Positions 45,739-52,921 of a stretch of DNA of 52,921 nucleotides are shown here, one piece after another (position 1 is the first letter of the stretch; each line of letters begins with the position of its first letter). The notes beneath the pieces were generated by a model. It saw only the letters and a program-made list of their open reading frames with translations, searched no databases and was not told the DNA's origin. A program made the translations under genes and the position numbers. The stretch covers positions 1 through 52,921 of the forward strand of contig CBCTCU010000016.1 of NCBI GenBank assembly GCA_965145485.1, written 5' to 3'. This DNA is from CABQCM01 sp965145485. GTDB taxonomy: Bacteria; Bacillota; Clostridia; Oscillospirales; Acutalibacteraceae.

Positions 45739-46137
45739 AGGCACGAAGGGTGCAGCGGTAAGCAGAGCAGTGGAAAGCCGGCATATCATAGTGGATGCAA
45801 GCCGTGGGACTATGGTCTCACGGCTTGTTGCTTTGTATCCTTCCATGCCGGTACTCGGGGTCGTATGAAGTAAGGACGCGTCATGTTGGAGGTCAAAACA
45901 GGCTGCCCATGAAAAGATTGCTTCCAAGCATACGGCCCGATTGGAGCGTCCCCCGCCGGCTAAAGGTGTGGAAAATGCATCTCACCCGCTCAAAAAATGG
46001 GGGAGGGATTTATTCAAGGACTTTCCCCGTATCCGGGTAAAGACGGAATCGTGGGGCATTCTAGAGATATCGGCAAGGGATAGATGAAATGCGATATGCC
46101 GGCATTCCAAATAAGCATTACCCTTTTCCCAAAAAAG
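45739..46137. other. Spacer with a terminator at its start
   Basis: A terminator is at 45798-45834. The rest shows no gene or repeat. Confidence 0.4.
45798..45834 (+). terminator. Terminator after the zinc-ribbon gene
   Basis: Arms CAAGCCGTG (45798-45806) and CACGGCTTG (45819-45827), followed by TTGCTTTG. Confidence 0.7.
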
Positions 46138-46155
46138 TTGTTAAAATAATAACAA
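46138..46155 (+). promoter_or_regulatory. Rex-type redox operator
   Basis: TTGTTAAAATAATAACAA is an inverted repeat differing at one position from the consensus TTGTTAA-N4-TTAACAA bound by Rex, the NADH/NAD+ sensor of Firmicutes. It is 80 bases before the alcohol dehydrogenase start, so the gene should be derepressed at high NADH. Confidence 0.8.
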
Positions 46156-46234
46156 GCAAAGGGGATATCAAAATGACAGCGATGTTTGCTCCAGCCGCCT
46201 TTGCGCTTAAAATTTCAATAGGAGGAATGTTCCC

Positions 46235-47410
46235 ATGGCTCGATTCACATTACCCAGAGATATTTACTATGGCAGAGGCTGCCTCGACACCTTAAAGACC
46301 CTAAAGGGCAAAAGGGCGATCATTGTGGTCGGCGGCGGCTCGATGAGGCGCTTTGGCTTCCTCGACAAGGTGGAAAATTACCTGCATGAGGCCGGTATTG
46401 AAACCCGCCTGTTTGAGAATGTCGAGCCCGACCCCTCGGTTGAGACGGTCATGAAGGGCGCGGCCGCCATGCGGGAATTTGAGCCCGATTGGATCGTATC
46501 CATCGGCGGTGGTTCCCCCATCGACGCTGCGAAGGCCATGTGGGCGTTTTATGAGTATCCCGACGTGACCTTTGAGCAGCTTTGCACCCCCTTCTCTTTC
46601 CCGGAGCTGCGGCAAAAGGCCAAGTTCCTGGCTATCCCCTCGACCTCGGGGACGGCGACCGAGGTGACCGCTTTCTCGGTGATCACCGATTATCACAAGG
46701 GGATCAAGTATCCCCTGGCCGACTTTAACATTACGCCGGATATCGCCATTGTCGACCCCGACCTGGCCGACACCATGCCCGCTTCGCTGACGGCCAATAC
46801 CGGTATGGATGCGCTGACCCATGCGGTCGAGGCCTATGTTTCCACCCTGCATTCGCCCTTCACCGATCCTCTGGCCTTGAAAGCCATCCAGACCGTCTTT
46901 GATTATCTGCCTGCTTCGTATCAGGGGGATAAGGAAGCGCGCGAGCAGATGCACTATGGCCAGTGCCTCGCCGGCATGGCTTTCTCCAACGCGCTGCTGG
47001 GCATTGTCCATTCGATGGCGCATAAGACCGGCGCCGCTTTCAGCACCGGGCATATCCCCCACGGCCGTGCCAACGCCATCTATCTGCCCTATGTTATTGA
47101 GTACAATTCCAAGGCGGACAAGAGCCGTTATGCTGATATCGCCCGCTATGTGGGCCTCCAGGGCAAGGACGACGGCGAGCTGGTCGAGGCGCTGTGTGCT
47201 AAAATCCGGGAGTATAACAAGAAGTTTGATATCCCCGCCACCCTCAAGGATTTTGGCGTCGATGAGGCGGAATTCAAGCAGAAGCTGCCCGAAATTTCCA
47301 AAAACGCAGTCGGCGACGCCTGCACCGGCTCCAATCCCCGCCCGATTACTCCTGCGGAGATGGAAAAACTCTTCACCTGCATCTATTACGGCCAGAAAGT
47401 CGATTTTTAA
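46235..47410 (+). CDS. Iron-containing alcohol dehydrogenase (butanol dehydrogenase-like)
   Basis: A 391-residue group III dehydrogenase that reduces aldehydes to alcohols with NAD(P)H. The nucleotide motif GGGS is at about 33-36, with a second glycine motif SIGGGSPIDAAKAMW at 90-104. AIPSTSGTATEVTAF, the metal-binding DALTHAVEAY (Asp and His), and GIVHSMAHKTGAAF with HIPHGRANAI contain the iron ligands. AGGAGGA lies 8 bases before ATG. The Rex-like operator upstream suggests a redox-disposal role during fermentation. A terminator follows. Confidence 0.95.
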   Translation: MARFTLPRDIYYGRGCLDTLKTLKGKRAIIVVGGGSMRRFGFLDKVENYLHEAGIETRLFENVEPDPSVETVMKGAAAMREFEPDWIVSIGGGSPIDAAKAMWAFYEYPDVTFEQLCTPFSFPELRQKAKFLAIPSTSGTATEVTAFSVITDYHKGIKYPLADFNITPDIAIVDPDLADTMPASLTANTGMDALTHAVEAYVSTLHSPFTDPLALKAIQTVFDYLPASYQGDKEAREQMHYGQCLAGMAFSNALLGIVHSMAHKTGAAFSTGHIPHGRANAIYLPYVIEYNSKADKSRYADIARYVGLQGKDDGELVEALCAKIREYNKKFDIPATLKDFGVDEAEFKQKLPEISKNAVGDACTGSNPRPITPAEMEKLFTCIYYGQKVDF

Positions 47411-47493
47411 GCCGGTCGTTGAGGCTGTGACCCGGGTGCGGCGTTATGCGATGATTTTGGTAAGACGATCCTTATCCGGGGACAAACATTCTG

Positions 47494-47523
47494 CCGGGCG
47501 GCCCAACGGGCTGCCCGGTTTTT
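47494..47523 (+). terminator. Terminator after the alcohol dehydrogenase
   Basis: Arms CCGGGCGGCCC (47494-47504) and GGGCTGCCCGG (47508-47518) followed by TTTTT. Confidence 0.9.
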
Positions 47524-47678
47524 GCATTTTTAAAAATTTTGATGCCCGGACGCCAGCTTTATGGCCGTTTGACGCTCTATGGGGGCAAAGCAGGACGGCC
47601 TTTCCGGTGCTATGATCGAAAAATCCGTTATTTTCATTCCCATGCAAAACTCACCGGTTCCCTTAGAGAAGATTTTAT

Positions 47679-47980
47679 GGTATAATAGCCGCAGATGGCT
47701 ATGATACTTTGATTTTAAGCCACCAATGGCTATCATACTTTCCTTTTGAGTACGGCCCTTGGGCCAGGTGCATCGGATGCCGTTTGTATTGTGTGTTCTT
47801 GGCAACAACGCCGCGGACGACTGTAATGCTTGAATTTTGAGCACCGGCCATGGGATATATGCATCGGACGCCATTCGCATTACGTGTTCATGATATCCGA
47901 ATCGCAGGCGGCACGATAATTTCAACCACCGGCCCGAGGCCCACGTGCACGGGATATCGTTTACGCTTGTCGGTCGTGAT
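47679..47980. repeat. 91-bp repeat array B, related to array A
   Basis: Units start at 47679, 47801 and about 47892. The first unit has about 31 extra bases from an internal duplication of GGCTATSATACTT; the second is 91 bases. They share with array A the opening GGTATAATAGCCGCA, GGCTATGATACT, TTGATTTT, GAGCACSGGCC and, near the end, CATTACGTGTTCATG. Degenerate further copies may extend to about 48180. The first unit of each array begins with an intact TATAAT. The array lies 135-430 bases upstream of nfnA and its presence may affect that promoter. Confidence 0.72.
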
Positions 47981-48180
47981 AACCAAGCGATCAATTTCGA
48001 ATTGGTATGCCGCTGTTTGTTCCAACAGGTTGATTGTCGTTATTTTGTGCTTGGCCATGCGTAGGGGACGAATGGCGATTTCACACATCACGCCGGGATC
48101 GCAGCAGGTCACCCCAATGGCGCGCAGACCATACACGCGATACCGTTTTCTGTGTGCGGTTGGTATTGCGCAAATCGAAA

Positions 48181-48186
48181 TATAAT
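48181..48186 (+). promoter_or_regulatory. Possible -10 box of nfnAB
   Basis: TATAAT, 56 bases before the TTG start. A matching -35 is poor (GGTTGG at 48158-48163), so this is tentative. Confidence 0.35.
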
Positions 48187-48241
48187 AATGTGTACGACGG
48201 CCTTGACCGGGCCGGATATGACAGTGAATGAGGTGTATTGC

Positions 48242-49087
48242 TTGTATAAGATTGTACGAAAAAAGCCGCTGAACCCCCCCGTGACGCTCATGGAGTTTGA
48301 GGCGCCCTTGGTTGCCGCGAAGGCCGAGCCGGGGCAGTTTATCATTCTGCGGCCCAACCAGGAGGGGGAGCGCATTCCCTTGACGGTAGCCGATTTTGAC
48401 CGCGAAAAGGGAACGGTCACCATTATATTTCAAATTGTCGGTGCGACGACCGCGCAGCTGAACCATCTCAACGAAGGGGATTGCCTGGCCGACTTTGTGG
48501 GGCCTTTGGGCACGCCGTCCCATACCGAAGGGCTCAAAAAGGTCGCTGTGGTGGGCGGCGGCGTGGGCTGCGCCATCGCCTATCCCATCGCCAAGAAGCT
48601 GCATCAGCAGGGCGCGCAGGTGCATTCCATCATCGGATTCCGAAACAAGGACCTGGTGATTTTGGAGCAGGAATTCGCCGCGGTGAGCGACCTGGTCAAG
48701 ATGGTGACCGACGATGGGAGCTATGGCGAAAAGGGGCTGGTGACCGACGCGCTCAAGGCCCTGATCGACAGCGGCGAGCAGTACGACGAGGTCATCGCCA
48801 TCGGCCCGCTGATCATGATGAAATTTGTCTGCAAGCTTACCAAGGAATATGGGATTAAAACGGTTGTGAGCATGAACCCGATCATGATCGACGGCACCGG
48901 CATGTGCGGCGGATGCCGTTTGACCGTAGGGGGCAAGGTTCGCTTTGCCTGCGTCGACGGCCCGGATTTTGACGGGCATGAGGTCGATTTTGACGAAGCG
49001 ATGGACCGTGCCACCATGTATCGGGATTTTGAGCGCCATGCCTATGAAAAAACCTGCCATCTGTTTGAGAAAGAGGCTGGAAAATAA
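48242..49087 (+). CDS. nfnA: NfnA-type NADH-dependent ferredoxin:NADP+ oxidoreductase, small subunit
   Basis: A 281-residue FAD/[2Fe-2S] protein of the PyrK/SudB family. It starts at TTG (read as MYKIVRKKPLNPP), with TGAGGTG 6 bases upstream; longer in-frame starts have no site. FAD-binding motif is ERIPLTVADFD (about 47-57). The nucleotide region has VAVVGGGVGCAIAYPIAKKL. The [2Fe-2S] Cys set is in DGTGMCGGCRLTV with FACVDGP. The subunit pairs with the gene downstream. In anaerobes Nfn bifurcates electrons between NAD(H), NADP(H) and ferredoxin; a plain sulfide dehydrogenase or glutamate synthase role is the alternative. Confidence 0.9.
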   Translation: MYKIVRKKPLNPPVTLMEFEAPLVAAKAEPGQFIILRPNQEGERIPLTVADFDREKGTVTIIFQIVGATTAQLNHLNEGDCLADFVGPLGTPSHTEGLKKVAVVGGGVGCAIAYPIAKKLHQQGAQVHSIIGFRNKDLVILEQEFAAVSDLVKMVTDDGSYGEKGLVTDALKALIDSGEQYDEVIAIGPLIMMKFVCKLTKEYGIKTVVSMNPIMIDGTGMCGGCRLTVGGKVRFACVDGPDFDGHEVDFDEAMDRATMYRDFERHAYEKTCHLFEKEAGK

Positions 49088-49186
49088 AAGCCGCGGCGGC
49101 CGTTGAAAGGAATGGGCCGCTGCCGGATGGAGTCGGTCCCTCCGATGGCGGGGCGGCCTGGCACGAGAAAGGATGGAAGTGAATCT

Positions 49187-50578
49187 ATGCCCAACATGTC
49201 TCCCAAAAAGAACGCGATGCCCTCTCAGGAGCCGCAGGTGCGCAACCATAATTTTAAGGAGGTTGCCCTCGGCTACACCAAGGAACAGGCGATGGACGAG
49301 GCCAACCGCTGCCTGGGCTGCAAGCATAAGCCCTGCGTGGGGGGGTGCCCCGTTGCCATCGATATCCCCGAGTTTATTGCCAAAATCAAAGAAGATAAGC
49401 TGGAAGAGGCATACCAGATCATCCACCGTTCCTCCTCCCTGCCGGCGGTCTGTGGGCGTGTCTGCCCGCAGGAGACCCAGTGCGAGCAGCGCTGCGTACG
49501 GGGGATCAAGGGGGAGCCGGTGGCCATCGGCCGCTTGGAGCGGTTTGTGGCCGACTGGCATCTGTCGCACCATACCGACGAGGTCGTGCGGCCCGAGTCC
49601 AACGGGCATAAGGTCGCCATCATTGGCTCCGGGCCGGCCGGCTTGACCTGTGCCGGCGATCTGGCCAAGATGGGCTATGACGTCACCATTTTTGAAGCGC
49701 TGCATGTGGCCGGCGGGGTATTGGTCTACGGCATCCCCGAGTTCCGCCTGCCCAAGGCGGTGGTCGCCCAGGAGGTGGAAACGCTCAAGAAATTGGGGGT
49801 TAAAATCGAAACCGATATGGTCATCGGCCGCGTGCTGTCGATTGACGAGCTGTTCGAGCGTGGCTTTGAAGCGGTCTTTATCGGCTCGGGCGCTGGGCTC
49901 CCCCGGTTTATGGGCATCCCGGGCGAGAACCTCAAGGGCGTTTACTCGGCCAATGAATTTTTAACCCGCGTCAATTTGATGAAGGCTTATCAAAAGGACA
50001 GCGAGACCCCCATTCAGCATGCCCGCCGGGTTGCGGTGGTGGGCGGCGGCAACGTCGCCATGGACGCCGCCCGGTGCGCGAAAAGGCTGGGTGCCGAGGA
50101 GGTCACCATCGTTTACCGCCGTTCGGCCGAGGAGCTGCCCGCGCGCGCCGAGGAGATTGAGCATGCCCGGGAAGAGGGGATTCAGTTCCAGTTCTTGACC
50201 AATCCGGTAGAGATTCTGCCGGATGAAAACCATATGGTTGGCGCGATGCGTTGCGTTGAGATGGAGCTGGGCGAACCGGACGAGTCGGGCCGCCGCCGCC
50301 CGGTTGTCAAAGAGGGGTCGGAATTCGTCCTGCCGGTCGACTGCGTCATCATGTCGATCGGGACATCCCCAAACCCGCTGATCAAATCCACGACCGAGGG
50401 GCTGGATACCCAGCGCTGGGGCGGCATCATCGCCGATGAGAAAACCGGACGCACCTCCCGCGAGGGTGTGTTTGCCGGCGGGGATGCGGTGACCGGCGCG
50501 GCGACCGTCATTCTCGCCATGGGGGCGGGCAAGGACGCCGCCAAGGCCATGGACGAATATATCCGCTCCAAAAAATGA
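49187..50578 (+). CDS. nfnB: NfnB/GltA-type large subunit
   Basis: A 463-residue flavoprotein of the glutamate synthase small-subunit family. Residues about 40-100 hold the cysteines for two [4Fe-4S] clusters (CLGCKHKPCVGGCP, then CGRVCPQETQCEQRCVRG). KVAIIGSGPAGLTCAGDLAK (FAD) and VAVVGGGNVAMDAARCAKRL (NADP) follow. The C-terminal DCVIMSIGTSPNP and FAGGDAVTGAATVILAMGAGK bind the flavin. ATG 49187 has GGAAGTGA at short spacing and lies 99 bases after nfnA. No large glutamate synthase subunit is adjacent, which favours transhydrogenase over GOGAT. A terminator follows. Confidence 0.9.
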   Translation: MPNMSPKKNAMPSQEPQVRNHNFKEVALGYTKEQAMDEANRCLGCKHKPCVGGCPVAIDIPEFIAKIKEDKLEEAYQIIHRSSSLPAVCGRVCPQETQCEQRCVRGIKGEPVAIGRLERFVADWHLSHHTDEVVRPESNGHKVAIIGSGPAGLTCAGDLAKMGYDVTIFEALHVAGGVLVYGIPEFRLPKAVVAQEVETLKKLGVKIETDMVIGRVLSIDELFERGFEAVFIGSGAGLPRFMGIPGENLKGVYSANEFLTRVNLMKAYQKDSETPIQHARRVAVVGGGNVAMDAARCAKRLGAEEVTIVYRRSAEELPARAEEIEHAREEGIQFQFLTNPVEILPDENHMVGAMRCVEMELGEPDESGRRRPVVKEGSEFVLPVDCVIMSIGTSPNPLIKSTTEGLDTQRWGGIIADEKTGRTSREGVFAGGDAVTGAATVILAMGAGKDAAKAMDEYIRSKK

Positions 50579-50620
50579 GCGCTTCAGTGAGAAACGAAAA
50601 TAAAACAGGGAATAATTCTC

Positions 50621-50650
50621 AACCCGGATTGCATGCAATCCGGGTTTTAT
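50621..50650 (+). terminator. Terminator of nfnAB
   Basis: Perfect arms AACCCGGATT (50621-50630) and AATCCGGGTT (50637-50646) with GCATGC between, followed by TTAT. Confidence 0.88.
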
Positions 50651-50774
50651 GATAGGATATAAGAAAACCGTCCGGCCATAGTCACGCAAGGAAAGCGACG
50701 CCGGAAGCTTTGGGGCGTTGCCCCTGCAAGAGTCCTGCGCCGGTACGAAATTCGCCAAAGAGAGGAGGGGCGTT
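50651..50774 (+). other. Structured leader of the antiporter gene
   Basis: Inverted repeat TCCGGC (50671-50676) / GCCGGA (50700-50705) and the small hairpin GGGGCGTTGCCCC (about 50711-50723). Antiporters of this type are often controlled by c-di-AMP riboswitches, but I did not find the conserved motif of one, so I name no riboswitch. Confidence 0.3.
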
Positions 50775-52442
50775 GTGGCTTTAACCATGGTGCTCATCGC
50801 GTTGGTCATCATCGCCTGTGTACTGGGCAATAAAATCGCCAGCCGGTTTGGCATCCCCATGCTGCTGGCCTTCATTCTGCTTGGCATGCTCTGTGGCTCG
50901 GACGGCCTGCTCAAGATCGAATTCAGCGATTACGCCATCGCAGAGCGGGTGTGTTCCATCGCATTGATTTTCATCATGTTTTACGGCGGCTTTGGCACCC
51001 GGTGGAAAGCGGCCCGCCCGGTCGCCGCCCAGTCGATTCTGCTCTCTTCGGTCGGGGTAGTGGTCACCTGTGCGCTGACCGGCGTATTTTGCCATTTTAT
51101 CATGGGCATGCCCTTGCTCGAGGGGATGCTCATCGGTGCGGTGCTCAGCTGTACCGACGCGGCGTCGGTTTTCTCGGTACTGCGCTCCCGCCGTCTGTCG
51201 CTGAAATACAACACCGACTCCATGCTGGAGGTGGAAAGCGGCAGCAACGACCCCTGGGCTTATATGCTTACGACGGTCATCCTATCCCTGATGCAGGGGG
51301 GCGCTTCGGCTTGGGAAGTGGTTTGGCTGCTGTTTTCGCAGGTCGTTTTCGGCGCATTGGCGGGGGTTATGATCGCGCTGGGAACGGGGTGGTTCCTCCG
51401 TCATTTCCGGTTTGGAGACGAGGGATTCGGCGCTGCCTTTATGATCGCGGTGGCCGTGCTTTCCTACGCCCTGCCCGCCCTCATCGGCGGAAACGGTTAT
51501 CTGAGCGCCTATATTGTGGGCATTGTGCTGGGCAACCAGCAACTTCCAGAGAAAAAATCGCTGGTCCACTTTTTCGATGGCCTGACCAGTCTGATGCAGA
51601 TGCTCATCTTTTTCGTATTGGGGTTGTTGGCCTTCCCATCCCGGTTACCCTCGGTGCTGCTTCCCTCGGTGCTCATTGGTCTGTTTTTGACACTGGTTGC
51701 CCGCCCCGTGGCGGTAGCCGCCATTCTATCGCCTTTCCGGTCTAAATTTGCGCAGCAGGCGGTGGTGTCCTTTGCGGGCCTGCGGGGCGCTTCCTCCATC
51801 GTGTTTGCCATCGTGGCGACGGTCGGCAGCCAGTCGCTGGAAAACGACGTGTTTCACATTGTGTTCTGCATTGTACTGCTGTCGATATCCATTCAAGGCG
51901 GGCTGCTCCCGTTGGTATCCAAAAAACTCAAAATGATCAACACCGAGGGGGACGTATTCAAGACCTTCAACGATTATACTGAGGAAGCGGCGGTGCAGTT
52001 TATCCGCCTTCCGGTTGGCCCTGGGCATCCCTGGATCGGGGTGGCGGTGCGCTCTCTGCCCCTTCCGCCCGATACCCTGCTGATCTTTATCCTGCGCCCG
52101 GTGGATGCGCGTGGAAAGGGGCGAGGCCATGGCGGCACGTCGGCGGTGCGCAATGTCGTACCCGACGGAGGGACGGTCATCCGGCAGGGCGACGAGCTCG
52201 TGCTGGGTGCGGCCGCTTACCGTGACGACGGGAAAATCAAGCTGACCGAGGTGGCCATCGACGAGCATCACGACTGGTGCGGCCAGAGGATCGCACAGCT
52301 CGGCCTGCCCCAGCATATGCTCATCATTTTAATCCGGCGCGGGCATAAGACGGTCATCCCCAACGGAAGCACCAAAATCCGCGCGGGGGATGTTTTGGTG
52401 CTCAACGAGAGCGGTGAAAACAAGGGGATGCAGCGCGCCTGA
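50775..52442 (+). CDS. CPA1-family monovalent cation/proton antiporter with RCK_C domains (NhaP2/CvrA-like)
   Basis: A 555-residue membrane antiporter for K+ or Na+ against H+. It starts at GTG 50775 (VALTMVLIALVIIACVLG), with GAGGAGG about 6 bases upstream. About 12-13 helices fill residues 1-390. The ion-site motif is in LSCTDAASVFSVL near 117-129, with VESGSNDPWAYML near 153 (Asn-Asp pair). FAGLRGASSIVFAI is at about 331. The cytosolic C-terminus (about 410-555) has two TrkA_C/RCK_C-like halves (VRSLPLPPDTLLIFILR and LGLPQHMLIILIRRGH), which bind c-di-AMP or nucleotides in relatives. Both end in beta-rich VRQGDELVLGAAA-type strands. A single gene. Confidence 0.92.
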   Translation: MALTMVLIALVIIACVLGNKIASRFGIPMLLAFILLGMLCGSDGLLKIEFSDYAIAERVCSIALIFIMFYGGFGTRWKAARPVAAQSILLSSVGVVVTCALTGVFCHFIMGMPLLEGMLIGAVLSCTDAASVFSVLRSRRLSLKYNTDSMLEVESGSNDPWAYMLTTVILSLMQGGASAWEVVWLLFSQVVFGALAGVMIALGTGWFLRHFRFGDEGFGAAFMIAVAVLSYALPALIGGNGYLSAYIVGIVLGNQQLPEKKSLVHFFDGLTSLMQMLIFFVLGLLAFPSRLPSVLLPSVLIGLFLTLVARPVAVAAILSPFRSKFAQQAVVSFAGLRGASSIVFAIVATVGSQSLENDVFHIVFCIVLLSISIQGGLLPLVSKKLKMINTEGDVFKTFNDYTEEAAVQFIRLPVGPGHPWIGVAVRSLPLPPDTLLIFILRPVDARGKGRGHGGTSAVRNVVPDGGTVIRQGDELVLGAAAYRDDGKIKLTEVAIDEHHDWCGQRIAQLGLPQHMLIILIRRGHKTVIPNGSTKIRAGDVLVLNESGENKGMQRA

Positions 52443-52500
52443 ACGAAGGCCGCCGCGCCTTTTCGCTTCCCTGCGTACCGTAGCCAGCCGAGATCATGCA

Positions 52501-52537
52501 AAAGCTGCCCGCCGGATCATCCCGGCGGGCAGCTTTT
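52501..52537. terminator. Bidirectional-looking terminator after the antiporter
   Basis: Perfect arms AAAGCTGCCCGCCGG (52501-52515) and CCGGCGGGCAGCTTT (52522-52536). Confidence 0.9.
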
Positions 52538-52921
52538 ACAACGATAGCCCGGCCCACCGTAGAATACGGCCGGGGGAGGATGCAGGATAGGCATCGCCTG
52601 GGGGGATGCGGCCGGGCTGATTCCATGTCGCACAGCCAGGGCGTCGCCCCGTGCGCGAGGAGGCTTTGGATGGGCCGATCCACCACGATAGAAAGCGCCG
52701 CAAGCCCTCAATTCCGGCATCGATACTCAGGGGAAACCGATCGACCGGCACCATAGATCGGGGCCGCTCTGTGGGAGGCAATGGTGTGCCCCCCGGCTTT
52801 AGCGTGTCGATTGGGATATGGGCGGTGGGAGGCGTGGCGATGATTAGTGCGCCGATTCCGGTGCAGGCAGGGCCAGGACCATGGTGATAGCGTCCTCAAC
52901 AGGGTCTCGATAGAACCCTCT
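52538..52921. other. End of window
   Basis: 384 bases of GC-rich sequence without a recognised gene, repeat or site. Confidence 0.4.

Noticed and set aside
50651..50774. c-di-AMP or c-di-GMP riboswitch before the antiporter
   Set aside because: CACGCAAGG and GACGCC recall a c-di-GMP aptamer, but the order and spacing do not match, and no ydaO-type core is present.

Overview
The window reads as chromosome of a GC-rich (roughly 60%) member of the Clostridia, probably an Oscillospirales-type gut anaerobe. That placement is inferred from gene content: MurT/GatD-like lipid II enzymes, an rsmG-noc pair, type I dockerins on secreted enzymes, a BirA-controlled biotin operon, an NfnAB-type flavin transhydrogenase and an iron alcohol dehydrogenase behind a Rex-like operator. 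Ribosome binding sites are strong (AGGAGG type). TTG and GTG starts are common (bioA, bioY and nfnA use TTG; birA, galM and the antiporter use GTG). No rRNA, tRNA, transposase, integrase or CRISPR array was recognised.

Left part (1-9.9 kb): a minus-strand APH-fold protein whose catalytic Asp is Asn; a 91-bp repeat array; murT and a gatD-like gene whose catalytic Cys and His are both replaced; a spacer with DnaA-box-like words; rsmG; a ~600 bp minisatellite; noc with a long extra C-terminus; an unknown minus-strand protein; a ~115 bp palindromic element; a ribbon-helix-helix protein; and an AraC regulator.

Centre (10-30.6 kb): a large secreted dockerin protein; a minus-strand autoregulated operon birA-bioY-bioB-bioD-bioA; an alpha/beta hydrolase; a TtcA-like tRNA thiolase; two cytoplasmic carbohydrate enzymes (GH78 rhamnosidase and a GH127-like protein); a hemolysin-III/TrhA membrane protein; a DUF1294 protein; an MtaA-like methyltransferase; and a minus-strand coaX-panT pair for coenzyme A supply.

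Right part (30.8-52.9 kb): a Nudix hydrolase; a response regulator, GNAT, histidine kinase, ABC ATPase and FtsX-type permease cluster with a likely operator; a second secreted dockerin protein (GxGYxYP family) with a small secreted partner; galM with a Dabb protein; a zinc-ribbon membrane protein; a Rex-type-operator alcohol dehydrogenase; a second 91-bp repeat array; nfnAB; and a CPA1 antiporter with RCK-like C-terminal domains.

Taken together the genes suggest a fermentative plant-glycan degrader: dockerin-borne secreted enzymes outside, rhamnose/arabinose-type glycosidases and mutarotase inside, and NADH-responsive redox disposal. The most unusual features are the pseudo-enzyme-like GatD, the two related 91-bp repeat arrays 46.5 kb apart (one behind a good promoter), and intergenic gaps filled with several unrelated tandem repeats (periods of about 18, 51, 73, 91, 117 and 133 bp).
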